From Bifidobacterium leontopitheci (lineage in GTDB: Bacteria; Actinomycetota; Actinomycetes; Actinomycetales; Bifidobacteriaceae), in assembly GCF_009193355.1 (NCBI RefSeq), contig NZ_WBVT01000001.1, positions 1 through 64,000 on the forward strand: a DNA stretch of 64,000 bases, given 5' to 3'. The position numbers and the translations under genes are program-made. Shown here piece by piece: positions 25,483-33,299 of this stretch. How positions within the stretch are numbered: position 1 is the stretch's first letter; the number at the start of each line of letters is the position of its first letter. The notes under the pieces are model-generated. The model made no database searches. It was not told where the DNA came from and worked only from the letters and a program-made list of their open reading frames with translations.

Positions 25483-27039
25483 TCAGGCGAACATACGCTC
25501 GACGACATGATCGTCGCCCTCGAACGGCACATGCTTGTTGCGGTCCTTGATCCAGCGTTCGTTGCCCTTGCCGATGATGAGCAGGACGTTGAACCGGTCC
25601 TTGTGCGCACGGGCGTCGTAGATCGCGTTCATGATGGCGGTCGAACGGTCGGAGATCACCGTGGAGGTGACGGCGTCGTTCGTGATGTACCCCTGCATCT
25701 CCATGCAGATGTCGATGAACGGTTCGGTGTCCGTGTCCTCCGCGGTGAAGATGAAGTTCGCGATGCGGTTTTGCGCGGCTTCGACGATCTCCTTGCGCCG
25801 GTCGTACGCCTTGTTGCCGGCCGATCCGGTGACCAGTGTGATGCGCGGGTCGCGCGAGCCGAACCGCTCGTCGACGAAATCGAGCAGCGCGGTGACCGAC
25901 GCGTAGTTGTGCGCGTAGTCGACGATGGCGATGGTGTCGGACTGCGGGTCGTGGAACTGCTCCATGCGGCCGGCGATGCGCACCGGCTCCATGGCCTGAA
26001 GGACCTTCGCGTCCGTGACGTCGACGCCTGCGGCCTGCGCGATGGCGAGCGCCGCGGCGGCGTTCGCATAGTTGAAGTCGCCGTCCAGAGACAGCGAGAG
26101 CGTGCCGAGGGCGGCGCCTTCAGCGGTCATCCGGTAGGCGCTGTGGTCGGCGCTCGCCCGGGTCGCGACGAGGTCGGCCGACTGTGCGGCCGTCTCGTCG
26201 GCGCCGTCGTTGCGCAGCGCGAACGTCGTCACCGGGACCTCGGCGGCAGCCGCGTCCTGACGGATCAGGTCGGCGTGCGCGCAGTCGGCGCCGAGCACCA
26301 GGCGGCGGCTGTTGCGCACGATCTGCCGCTTGCAGTACAGGTAATCCTCGAACGTGGGGTGTTCGATGGGGCTGATGTGGTCGGGGGAGATGTTGAGGAA
26401 GGCGCCGACGTCGAAGGTCAGGCCGTAGACGCGCTCCACCTTGTACGCCTGCGAGGAGACCTCCATGACCAGGTACTTCATGCCGTTGTCCGCCGCCTCG
26501 CGCATCATGCGGAACGCGTCCATCGACTCGGGCGTGGTCAGGTCGGATTCGACGTACGTGTGCCCGTCAAGGCAGTTGTCGACCGACGAGAACAGCGCGC
26601 ACTTGCCGTCCGACGCCGCATTGAGGATCGCCTGCGTGAAATACGCGGTCGTGGTCTTGCCCTTCGTGCCGGTGATGCCGATGACGGTCAGCTCGTCCTG
26701 CGGCCTGCCGTAGAACTCGGCGGACAGCAGGCTCATCGCCCGGCGCACGTCATTGACGATCAGGCCGACGGCCTTCGTCTCGGCGGAGAAATCGGTCTCG
26801 GCCACATACGCGGCCAGTCCCTGACCGTCGATGCCGTGCAGGTACTCGGCCTTGAACCGGCCCTTGCAGCACAGCAGCGCCCCCTCGGTCACCTTGCGCG
26901 TGTCATAGGTGATCGAAGAGCATTCGATATCGTCACCGAGCCCGCTCGGGTCGAGCGTCCACACGCCGTCGCGGATGATTTCGCGGAGCAGGCCGTGCCT
27001 GGTGAGCAGTCGGGCCGCCGACGCCAACGTAATCGTCAT
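25483..27039 (-). CDS. murE: MurE-type UDP-N-acetylmuramyl-tripeptide synthetase
   Basis: A 518-residue Mur ligase: ATP loop GITGTKGKTT at 121-130, SSQAYKVERVYGL, NISPDHI, the Lys in YCKRQIV near 237 expected to be carbamylated, and IVDYAHN at 372-378. MurE adds the third stem-peptide residue to UDP-MurNAc-dipeptide. The motif that reads the diamino acid, DNPR in meso-DAP enzymes, is replaced here by AEDTDTEP at 433-440, consistent with a lysine or ornithine enzyme, as expected for bifidobacteria. Start ATG 27039 has AGGAAAGG upstream. It is outside a dcw cluster; a second murE elsewhere cannot be excluded. It leads the murE-femX pair. Confidence 0.88.
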   Translation of the reverse strand: MTITLASAARLLTRHGLLREIIRDGVWTLDPSGLGDDIECSSITYDTRKVTEGALLCCKGRFKAEYLHGIDGQGLAAYVAETDFSAETKAVGLIVNDVRRAMSLLSAEFYGRPQDELTVIGITGTKGKTTTAYFTQAILNAASDGKCALFSSVDNCLDGHTYVESDLTTPESMDAFRMMREAADNGMKYLVMEVSSQAYKVERVYGLTFDVGAFLNISPDHISPIEHPTFEDYLYCKRQIVRNSRRLVLGADCAHADLIRQDAAAAEVPVTTFALRNDGADETAAQSADLVATRASADHSAYRMTAEGAALGTLSLSLDGDFNYANAAAALAIAQAAGVDVTDAKVLQAMEPVRIAGRMEQFHDPQSDTIAIVDYAHNYASVTALLDFVDERFGSRDPRITLVTGSAGNKAYDRRKEIVEAAQNRIANFIFTAEDTDTEPFIDICMEMQGYITNDAVTSTVISDRSTAIMNAIYDARAHKDRFNVLLIIGKGNERWIKDRNKHVPFEGDDHVVERMFA

Positions 27040-27189
27040 ACCACACCTTTCCTCAAGTAGTCGGTGCCATTGTACAAGCAGCGCCGTCTTAGGGAAGATA
27101 TCTACCGCTTTTTCTGCATGGTCCGTCACAAATGCCATACACGCGCCACCTCTTGCGACCGAAAGACGACATGGCCGGCCGCACGCCGA

Positions 27190-27202
27190 TACAATGGTCG
27201 AT
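27190..27202 (+). promoter_or_regulatory. -10 box of a leaderless promoter for the sigma factor gene
   Basis: TACAAT at 27190-27195, 7 nt, then GTG at 27203. An ATG at 27194 overlaps the -10 box itself and could not be transcribed from this promoter. Confidence 0.55.
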
Positions 27203-27946
27203 GTGAACGACGAGACGCACACGACGGAAACGACGGCACAGAAACGGGCCCGGTTCGAGCAGCTCGCCATGCCGGCGGTCAACGCGCTCTACCGGCAGGC
27301 CATGAAACTCACCAACAACCCCGACGACGCGCAGGACCTGGTGCAGGACACGTTCGAACGCGGATTCAAATCATTCGACAGCTTCGAGCAGGGGTCGAAC
27401 TTCGAGGCGTGGATGACCACCATCGAACGCAACGCCTACTTCAACCAGTACGCGAAGGCGAAACGGCGCCCGCAACGCGCCAACGCCTCGACCGGCGAAT
27501 ACGACGACTGGGACCTCTACGAGGCGTCCGAGCATTCGCCGGACGCGCCAAAATCCGCGGAGGACGAGTACCTCGACACGTTCGCGCCGCAGGAGATCAT
27601 GGCGGCGCTTGCCAAACTGTCGCCCGAGCGGCGTCAGGTGTTCATCGACGCCGCCATCGACGGCAAGTCGTACCAGCAGGTCGCCGACGAGCAGGGCGTG
27701 AAGATCGGCACGGTGATGAGCCGGCTCAACCGCGCCCGCACCCAGCTCAAACGCGAGCTCGCCTCATACGCGCGCGAGCACGGGTACATCGATGGCCGCA
27801 GCCGAGCCTCACGGAAGGGCGATGAGACGGAGAACGCAGCGCCTGCTTCACGACGGCGTTCACCGTCCGCGAACCGGCGGCCGGCGGCGGGCCATAATGG
27901 AGGAGGAAGGCCGGATAGCGGCCTGACCGGAAAGGAGCGATCATGA
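27203..27946 (+). CDS. ECF-type RNA polymerase sigma factor (SigH/SigR-like)
   Basis: About 247 residues from GTG 27203. Region 2 is clear (ALYRQAMKLTNNPDDAQDL, then TFERGFKSF), as is region 4 (LSPERRQVFIDAAIDGKSYQ followed by VADEQGVKIGTVMSRLNRAR). The size and the overlapping downstream gene with paired Cys match the SigH/SigR oxidative or disulfide stress group of Actinobacteria. The last 50 residues are a disordered Arg/Ser-rich tail. The stop codon overlaps the next start (ATGA), so sigma and anti-sigma are translationally coupled. The leaderless GTG start is inferred from promoter geometry; ATG 27194 is the conventional alternative. Confidence 0.85.
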   Translation: MNDETHTTETTAQKRARFEQLAMPAVNALYRQAMKLTNNPDDAQDLVQDTFERGFKSFDSFEQGSNFEAWMTTIERNAYFNQYAKAKRRPQRANASTGEYDDWDLYEASEHSPDAPKSAEDEYLDTFAPQEIMAALAKLSPERRQVFIDAAIDGKSYQQVADEQGVKIGTVMSRLNRARTQLKRELASYAREHGYIDGRSRASRKGDETENAAPASRRRSPSANRRPAAGHNGGGRPDSGLTGKERS

Positions 27947-28377
27947 GCGAGCCGATGCGACCGATGCTGCGGCACGGTCATGTCTCCGTGACCCACATCA
28001 CGCAGGATGGGACGACGCACACCGAAGTGCACGTCAGCGAGGTGTCCTACGCATCCGGAGCCGTGGGTGACGTTGTTGAGAATCGCGTCGTTGTGGGTGG
28101 CGCTGTTGAGAATCACGTCGTCGTGGGTGGCGCTGTTGTGGATGGCGCTGTTGATAGTGGTGCCGTCGAAGACGCCGTTGCTGATGATGACGCAATGGCC
28201 GGCGGCGCTGACGTTGACGGGGAGTGTTTCAACCCGGAGACGTGCTGCGACGCGCGGGAGAGAGCGATGATCACGATGCTGCGCGCCTACCTGCGCCCCG
28301 AGGCTGCACCCGAATGCCTGCTTACCCGGCTGCGGGCCACCTTGGACCGATGCTGCTGCGACGACGATCAGCGGTGA
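27943..28377 (+). CDS. Putative anti-sigma factor (RsrA/RshA-like), with internal repeats
   Basis: A 144-residue protein whose start overlaps the sigma gene (ATGA). Its C-terminal third, CFNPETCCDARERAMITMLR to CLLTRLRATLDRCCCDDD, resembles zinc/thiol anti-sigma factors paired with SigH/SigR; seven Cys are present, but the classic H-x3-C-x2-C spacing is not obvious. The middle (residues 45-64 and beyond) consists of two 10-residue repeats, VENRVVVGGA and VENHVVVGGA, followed by decayed copies, encoded by a 30-bp tandem repeat at 28075-28134. If it is the anti-sigma factor, oxidation of its thiols would release the sigma factor. Function rests mainly on position. Confidence 0.65.
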   Translation: MSEPMRPMLRHGHVSVTHITQDGTTHTEVHVSEVSYASGAVGDVVENRVVVGGAVENHVVVGGAVVDGAVDSGAVEDAVADDDAMAGGADVDGECFNPETCCDARERAMITMLRAYLRPEAAPECLLTRLRATLDRCCCDDDQR

Positions 28378-28575
28378 CGCGACGACGGTCGACAATGACG
28401 GCCGTCGCGCTGCTCGCCCGGGCACGGTGACACTACTCTGAAACCCCAGTGTTTTCAAGGGTTTCCGGCGTGCCGTCACGATGCAAGGGCGAGCAGCGTG
28501 ACGTGATTGACGTTGACGCGGTTGACATTGACGTTGACGTGGATGCGGCCGATGTCACGATGCTGCGGAATGCAA
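28378..28575. other. Intergenic region with TTGAC repeats
   Basis: Holds a run of TTGAC/GTTGAC hexamers at about 28505-28540 and an AAACCCC/AGGGTTT inverted pair near 28440-28470. A short open frame (VIDVDAVDIDVDVDAADV) runs through the repeats but lacks a start with a ribosome site. No gene is called. Confidence 0.5.
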
Positions 28576-28618
28576 AAAGACCTGTGACGCTGGAATGAAC
28601 CCTGCGTCACAGGTCTTT
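28576..28618. terminator. Bidirectional terminator
   Basis: AAAGACCTGTGACGC at 28576-28590 pairs with 28604-28618, a 15-bp perfect stem between convergent units. Confidence 0.88.
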
Positions 28619-28660
28619 GTTGTTCGTCACCGGTACGTCATGCGACGTGCCGGGCAAGAA

Positions 28661-28735
28661 TCAGGCGTTCGGCCTCTTGCCGTGATTGGCGGCCTTCTTA
28701 CGACGATCCTTGCGCTTGCGTCCGCGCATGCCCAT
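28661..28735 (-). CDS. Large-subunit ribosomal mini-protein bL37
   Basis: A 24-codon gene on the minus strand. The product begins MGMRGRKRKDRRKKA and ends in NHGKRPNA, matching the C-terminus and Lys/Arg composition of the actinobacterial ribosomal protein bL37, which was found in mycobacterial ribosome structures. AAGGAG lies just upstream at about 28741-28746. It sits between the epimerase gene and a terminator, so it may be co-transcribed with the epimerase. It is easily missed because of its size. Confidence 0.85.
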   Translation of the reverse strand: MGMRGRKRKDRRKKAANHGKRPNA

Positions 28736-28816
28736 GATGGACTCCTTTACTACGATTAATAAGCCTTGGAAATTATCACATACGGTACGGACGACGACGG
28801 AACGGGTGTCGGAACG

Positions 28817-29773
28817 TCAGCGGACGGATACCTCGTAGCGCACCACGGTCGTCACGCTGGTGCCCGGCTCGATGACCGTCAGATGGTCGCCGCTGCGGAA
28901 GGCGTTCGCCGGAGCGGTCATCGGCTCCACCGCGATGCCGTTCGGATGCTGGTCGAACGGCGCGCCGGTGGCCGTGTAGCACTGCCAGGCGTTGATGGTC
29001 CTGTCGCCGACCAGCCTGACCTCAAGACCATCCGGACGGGAGAACACCGTCGTCGTCGTGCCGTCCGCAGCACGATGCACGTCCACCCATGCGTCGTCGA
29101 ACGAACGGCCATCCAGCACCGGGCCCTCACGCAGGTCGAACGCGGTGCCGTCGACCGGCTCCGTCCCGTTCGGCACCAGGCCGGCGTCGACCGTCACATG
29201 CGTGTCCGCGTCGATCTTCAGCCGGCAGCGCGCGGAATCGGCGTCGCGCTCGGCACTGGTCGCGCCGCTGCGGCCGTTCGACAGCCACGGATGCAGGCCG
29301 AGCGCCCACGGAGCCGGCTCGTCGCCGTCGTTGCGCGCGGTGACGGTGGCCGTCAGCCCCTGCTCGCCCAGCTCGTAGGTGGCGCTGACCGTCACGTCGA
29401 ACGGGTACCCGTCAAGGTTCGGGAACCGCAGCGACTGGGTGACGCCGTTCTCGGTGAGCGACTCCAGACGCCACATGTACTGGTAGGCGTAGCCATGGTT
29501 GGCGTTGTTGCGCGGCGACGGATGGTATTCGTTCACCGGGGCGCAATAGTGCTTGCCATTGAAATCGTATTCGCCGTCCTTGATGCGGTTCGGCCACGGG
29601 GCGAGGATGTAGCCGCAGCAGGTCGGGGTCAGGTCGTCCGGCCCGTAGCTGCAGAACACCTCCTTGTCGCCGTAGTCGAAGCGGCGCACTTTCGCGCCGA
29701 GCTCGCAGATCACGGCGGAGAAGTCGCCGTAATGAATCGAATACTGGTTTCCTGTACGTGGTGTGGTACCCAT
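28817..29773 (-). CDS. Aldose 1-epimerase family protein (GalM-like)
   Basis: The 318-residue protein has the GalM landmarks PWPNRIKDGEYDFNGK, NHGYAYQYMW (His), ALGLHPWLS (His) and GIAVEPMTAPANAF (catalytic Glu near the end). It would interconvert alpha and beta anomers of hexoses in the cytoplasm, speeding entry into galactose or glucose metabolism. GGGAG precedes the ATG. A 17-bp perfect palindrome, 36 bp upstream, may be an operator. It is not in a sugar operon here, so the substrate is open. Confidence 0.88.
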   Translation of the reverse strand: MGTTPRTGNQYSIHYGDFSAVICELGAKVRRFDYGDKEVFCSYGPDDLTPTCCGYILAPWPNRIKDGEYDFNGKHYCAPVNEYHPSPRNNANHGYAYQYMWRLESLTENGVTQSLRFPNLDGYPFDVTVSATYELGEQGLTATVTARNDGDEPAPWALGLHPWLSNGRSGATSAERDADSARCRLKIDADTHVTVDAGLVPNGTEPVDGTAFDLREGPVLDGRSFDDAWVDVHRAADGTTTTVFSRPDGLEVRLVGDRTINAWQCYTATGAPFDQHPNGIAVEPMTAPANAFRSGDHLTVIEPGTSVTTVVRYEVSVR

Positions 29774-29808
29774 GTTTGCGCTCCCTGATCGACGGTGATG
29801 GCATCGCC

Positions 29809-29825
29809 TGACGATGTTATCGTCA
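29809..29825. promoter_or_regulatory. Perfect palindrome between galM-like gene and ispH
   Basis: TGACGATGTTATCGTCA: arms TGACGAT/ATCGTCA with a GTT centre, in the divergent region. It has the form of an operator for a dimeric regulator. Confidence 0.45.
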
Positions 29826-30015
29826 CCATCGTAATGCTCCCGCCGGTGTTTTGCACGTTTGCAGCCGCATGTCGCGATACGTCGGACCGCGCGGGTGTCG
29901 CGGTGTGGCTGATACCCTTGGATGCGGATTTCGATTCGGATGTTCGATCCGGGACGCGGCGGCGGTCACTATCGTGACGGCCGCTGTCGCGACCCGGCTG
30001 AACGAGGAGATGACT

Positions 30016-31005
30016 ATGGGCAAGCGCATCGTACTGGCCGACCCCCGAGGATTCTGCGCCGGCGTCGACCGGGCGATCCTCACCGTGCAGACCATTCTCA
30101 AGGCGTCGGGTGGTCCGCGCAAGGACGGACTGCCGCCGGTGTACGTGCGTCGCCAGATCGTGCACAACCGGCACGTCGTCGACGATCTGGCCGCGCAGGG
30201 GGCGGTGTTCGTGCAGGAGCTGTCCGAGGTTCCCGACGCGGCCGCGGCTGCCGGCATCCCCATCGTCTTTTCAGCCCACGGCGTAACGCCGGGCGTCAAG
30301 GCCGAGGCGGCGGCACGCGGCATGCATGTCGTCGACGCCACATGCCCGCTGGTGAGCAAGGTGCACCGTGAGGTGCTCCGGTTTGTGCGCGAAGGCTACG
30401 AGATCATCTACATCGGGCACCGCGGCCATGACGAGGCGGTCGGCGTGGTGGGGGAGAGCCCCGAGCATGTACATCTCATCGAGCATGCGGCGGACGTCGA
30501 ATCACTGGACTTCCGGCCCGACCAGCCGCTGGTGCTCCTGACCCAGACCACGCTGAGCATCGACGAGACGGCGGGGACCATCGCCGCGCTCAAGGCCCGA
30601 TTTCCGTGGCTCAAGGAGCCGCCGAGCTCCGACATCTGCTACGCCACATCCAACCGTCAGGCGGCGGTCAAGCTCATTGCGCAGCAGTCCGATTGCGTGG
30701 TGATCGTGGGGTCGGCGAACTCGTCGAATTCGGTGCGGCTCATGGAGGTCGCCCAGGAGGCTTTGGGCGATCGCGGGCTTGCCCACCGGGTGGATGACGC
30801 CGGCGAAATGGACCCGACATGGTTCGACGGGGTTGATGCGGTCGGCGTGTCGTCCGGCGCGTCCGTGCCCGACGAGCTGGTCGCCGGCGTGATCGAGGCG
30901 CTGCGCGGACGCGGCTTCACCGAAGTCTCCACCGTGGAGACCATCAAGGAGAACATGCATTTCGTACTGCCGTCGGAGCTGCGCCGGCAACCTTCGCGGG
31001 CGTAG
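30016..31005 (+). CDS. ispH: 4-hydroxy-3-methylbut-2-enyl diphosphate reductase
   Basis: The 329-residue enzyme carries the three cluster-ligating cysteines: Cys14 (DPRGFCAGV), Cys110 (VDATCPLVSKVH) and Cys208 (DICYATSNRQ). It catalyses the last step of the MEP isoprenoid pathway, giving IPP and DMAPP, using a 4Fe-4S cluster. ATG 30016 is preferred over ATG 30010 because of the spacing from GAGGAG. It is a single gene followed by an intergenic repeat block. Confidence 0.96.
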   Translation: MGKRIVLADPRGFCAGVDRAILTVQTILKASGGPRKDGLPPVYVRRQIVHNRHVVDDLAAQGAVFVQELSEVPDAAAAAGIPIVFSAHGVTPGVKAEAAARGMHVVDATCPLVSKVHREVLRFVREGYEIIYIGHRGHDEAVGVVGESPEHVHLIEHAADVESLDFRPDQPLVLLTQTTLSIDETAGTIAALKARFPWLKEPPSSDICYATSNRQAAVKLIAQQSDCVVIVGSANSSNSVRLMEVAQEALGDRGLAHRVDDAGEMDPTWFDGVDAVGVSSGASVPDELVAGVIEALRGRGFTEVSTVETIKENMHFVLPSELRRQPSRA

Positions 31006-31025
31006 TAGTCGCTTCGCCGTGTTTT

Positions 31026-31230
31026 CGTGGAGCCACCCCCAGTCAGCTTCGCTGACAGCCCCCGCCAGCGGGGGCGGACGAGCGACTTGCGCCGGCGACG
31101 CCGACCCTTTTCCCGGCCCCTCGGCGGCAGAGGCTGGCGACGTGATGATGGGGCCCGTAAGGGGCGAATCCCTCGGCCCCCTCGGTGGCGGGGGCTGGCA
31201 CGGCTGCAAGCCGTGACTGGGGGAGCGTCA
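31026..31230. repeat. Dispersed GC-rich repeats, inverted pair after ispH
   Basis: A reverse-oriented copy at 31031-31079 (CCCCCAGTCAGCTTCGCTGA then CAGCCCCCGCCAGCGGGGGC) and a forward copy at about 31171-31225 (GGCCCCCTCGGTGGCGGGGG then CTGGCACGGCTGCAAGCC). They bracket a third, partial copy near 31111. The pair could fold into one large hairpin. Confidence 0.7.
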
Positions 31231-31313
31231 CCCGCGACGAGCAATCAACATGCCTTGCAGCGTGCCTTGTCGCCGACCTTGATCCTCATCCGCACGAATC
31301 CGCGTTGAATGGT

Positions 31314-31326
31314 TAGGATGGTGCGT
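31314..31326 (+). promoter_or_regulatory. -10 box of a leaderless promoter for ybaK
   Basis: TAGGAT at 31314-31319, then GGTGCGT (7 nt), then ATG 31327. No ribosome site. Confidence 0.6.
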
Positions 31327-31836
31327 ATGGCGAAGAAATCGAAACATGAGAAGGGCGCCGGTTCCACTCCGGCGACCGTGCAGTTGGAAAAGGCCGGCGT
31401 GCCGTTCAAGACTTACGAATACGAGCATTCGAACGATCACATGGATGACGGATATGGTGTGGAGGCCGCGAAAAAGCTCGGCTTCGATGAGCATCAGGTG
31501 TTCAAGACCCTGATGGCCGACACCGGCTCCGAACGTGTGGTGGGCGTGGTCCCCGTCAGTGGGCACATGGATTTGAAGGCGCTGGCCGCCGCCGTCGGCG
31601 CCAAGAAGGCGGCGATGGCGGATCCGAAGGTCGCCATGCGCGAATCCGGCTATGTGGTCGGCGGTATTTCGCCGCTCGGCCAGCGTACGCGGCATAAGAC
31701 CGTGCTCGACCAGAGCGCGATGCAGTTCGATGAGATCCTGCTCTCAGGCGGCAAGCGCGGCTTCTCGATCGGCATCGACCCGCATGACCTGCTGAAGGTG
31801 CTTGACGCCGTCGCCGCTCCCATCGGCACCTGGTGA
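31327..31836 (+). CDS. ybaK: Cys-tRNA(Pro)/Cys-tRNA(Cys) deacylase, YbaK/EbsC family
   Basis: The 169-residue product matches YbaK: KKSKHEKGAGSTPATVQLEK at the N-terminus, VFKTLMAD with the functional Lys, VPVSGHMDLKALA, GYVVGGISPLG and the C-terminal FSIGIDPHDLL. It hydrolyses mischarged Cys-tRNAPro, complementing prolyl-tRNA synthetase. Start ATG 31327 follows a leaderless promoter; two upstream in-frame ATGs would overlap the -10 box. It converges with gap across a large palindrome and a terminator. Confidence 0.92.
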   Translation: MAKKSKHEKGAGSTPATVQLEKAGVPFKTYEYEHSNDHMDDGYGVEAAKKLGFDEHQVFKTLMADTGSERVVGVVPVSGHMDLKALAAAVGAKKAAMADPKVAMRESGYVVGGISPLGQRTRHKTVLDQSAMQFDEILLSGGKRGFSIGIDPHDLLKVLDAVAAPIGTW

Positions 31837-31868
31837 CAGCGGTTTCTCCCTTCCCCTCTGTTTGCCGC

Positions 31869-31924
31869 ATCCTTTGTGTGTTGTCACAGCGGGTAGCTAC
31901 CCGCTGTGACAACACACAAAGGAT
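31869..31924. repeat. 56-bp perfect palindrome after ybaK
   Basis: The 28-nt left half, beginning ATCCTTTGTGTGTTGTCACA at 31869 and continuing GCGGGTAG, is followed directly by its exact reverse complement to 31924, with no loop. The core TGTCACAGCGGGTAG recurs in a similar palindrome after tyrA (53240-53277). Confidence 0.9.
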
Positions 31925-32004
31925 TGTAATAGGGAAGAAGAGAGAGAAGGAAGCTCACGGCGTGCGCCGGGCGTTGTGATGCTGATACAGTGCGGCATAT
32001 GAAA

Positions 32005-32042
32005 AGAGGCCTTGCAGCGAGTGAACGCTGCAAGGCCTCTTA
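32005..32042. terminator. Bidirectional terminator between ybaK and gap
   Basis: AAGAGGCCTTGCAGCG pairs with CGCTGCAAGGCCTCTT (16 bp) around loop AGTGAA, with A-rich and T-rich flanks. Confidence 0.88.
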
Positions 32043-32094
32043 TCGATTCGTCACGAATCCGTGATGCATCCTATGCGGCTGTGGCCGCGGGGAC

Positions 32095-33150
32095 TCACTC
32101 GGAGATCTCGGCGAAGTACAGCAGGGTACGGATCATGTTGGAGGTGAAGCCGTACTCGTTGTCGTAGAAGGAGACCGTGCGGGCCATGGTCACACCGTCC
32201 ACGGTGTTGACGTCGGTCTGCGTCGGGTCGAACACGCCACCGTGGGTGTCGCCGATGATGTCGGAGGACACGATGCCGTCTTCGTTGTAGCCGTAGTAAT
32301 CGGTGTTGGAGAAGGCCTCCTTGAAGGCGGCGTTGATCTCGTCGACCGTGGTCTCCTTGTTCAGGACGGTGGTCAGCTCGGTGATGGAGCCGTCCGGAAC
32401 CTGGACGCGCTGGGCGTGGCCCTGCAGCTTGCCGTTGACCTCAGGAACGACCTTGCCGATGGCCTTGGCGGCGCCGGTGGAGTGAGGAATGGTGTTGATC
32501 GCGGCGGCGCGGTTGTTGCGAGCCTTCGGGAAGCGCGGGCCGTCGAGGATCATCTGGGTGCCGGTGTAGGCGTGCACGGTGGTCATGAAGCCGACCTTGA
32601 TGCCGAACTTCTCGTTCAGCAGCTTGACCATGGCGGCCATGGAGTTGGTGGTGCAGGAGCCGGCGGACACGATGTTGTCGGTCGGCTTCAGGATGGTGTG
32701 GTTCACGCCGTACACAACGGTCGGGGTGGTGTCGTCCTTGGCCGGGGCGGAGATCAGGACCTTCTTGGCGCCGGCGTTCAGGTGAGCCTGGGACTTGGCG
32801 GCGGAGGTGTAGAAGCCGGTGCACTCGAGGACGAACTCGACGCCATCGTTCTTGACCCACGGGATGTTGTTGGCGTCCTTCTCGGCGTAGACCTTGTAGG
32901 ACTTGCCGTCGACGACGATGGAGTCCTCGGTGGAGGTGACCTCGACCGGGGTGCCGTCATCGTGGCGGAAGGTGCCGTGGGTGCTGTCGTACTTCAGCAG
33001 GTAGGCCAGCATGGACGGGGTGGTCAGATCGTTGATTGCAGCGACCTCGATGTCACCGGCCTGGCCGCCACGAGCCTGGAGCTCGAAGATGCGGCGGAAG
33101 GCGAGACGACCGATACGACCAAAGCCGTTGATACCAATCTTAACTGTCAT
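32095..33150 (-). CDS. gap: Glyceraldehyde-3-phosphate dehydrogenase
   Basis: The 351-residue enzyme has the N-terminal Rossmann motif [14 protein letters not shown] and the catalytic Cys166 in [13 protein letters not shown], with Asp42 following the NAD pocket (AAIND). It oxidises glyceraldehyde-3-phosphate in the lower half of the bifid shunt. GGGAG precedes the ATG. Codon use is highly biased, as expected for an abundant protein. A good promoter and an ideal LacI-type palindrome lie upstream. Confidence 0.97.
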   Translation of the reverse strand: MTVKIGINGFGRIGRLAFRRIFELQARGGQAGDIEVAAINDLTTPSMLAYLLKYDSTHGTFRHDDGTPVEVTSTEDSIVVDGKSYKVYAEKDANNIPWVKNDGVEFVLECTGFYTSAAKSQAHLNAGAKKVLISAPAKDDTTPTVVYGVNHTILKPTDNIVSAGSCTTNSMAAMVKLLNEKFGIKVGFMTTVHAYTGTQMILDGPRFPKARNNRAAAINTIPHSTGAAKAIGKVVPEVNGKLQGHAQRVQVPDGSITELTTVLNKETTVDEINAAFKEAFSNTDYYGYNEDGIVSSDIIGDTHGGVFDPTQTDVNTVDGVTMARTVSFYDNEYGFTSNMIRTLLYFAEISE

Positions 33151-33216
33151 GTGTTCTCCCTTGTGGGTAGATCGCGGGTGGCTGGCACTCGCGACCGCAT
33201 TTTGCCAACATCACCT

Positions 33217-33245
33217 ACTGTAATGCGCCGTCTGTACTAGAGCAA
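33217..33245 (-). promoter_or_regulatory. gap promoter
   Basis: On the minus strand, TTGCTC (-35, 33245-33240) and TACAGT (-10, 33222-33217) are separated by exactly 17 nt, about 67 nt before the gap start codon. Confidence 0.65.
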
Positions 33246-33287
33246 CGGTTCCGGTGTCGCTTTGGGCATAATATGGACGACATTCCC

Positions 33288-33299
33288 GTGAGCGCTCAC
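33288..33299. promoter_or_regulatory. LacI-type operator upstream of gap
   Basis: GTGAGCGCTCAC is a perfect 12-bp palindrome with the central CG typical of LacI-family sites. It lies upstream of the gap -35 box and overlaps the last codons of the thiamine pyrophosphokinase gene. LacI-type regulators AraQ and MalR1 are reported to control gap and other central-carbon genes in bifidobacteria, and an upstream position would fit activation. Confidence 0.6.

Noticed and set aside
28502..28594. Small protein gene over the TTGAC repeats
   Set aside because: No start codon with a ribosome site, and the sequence is low complexity.
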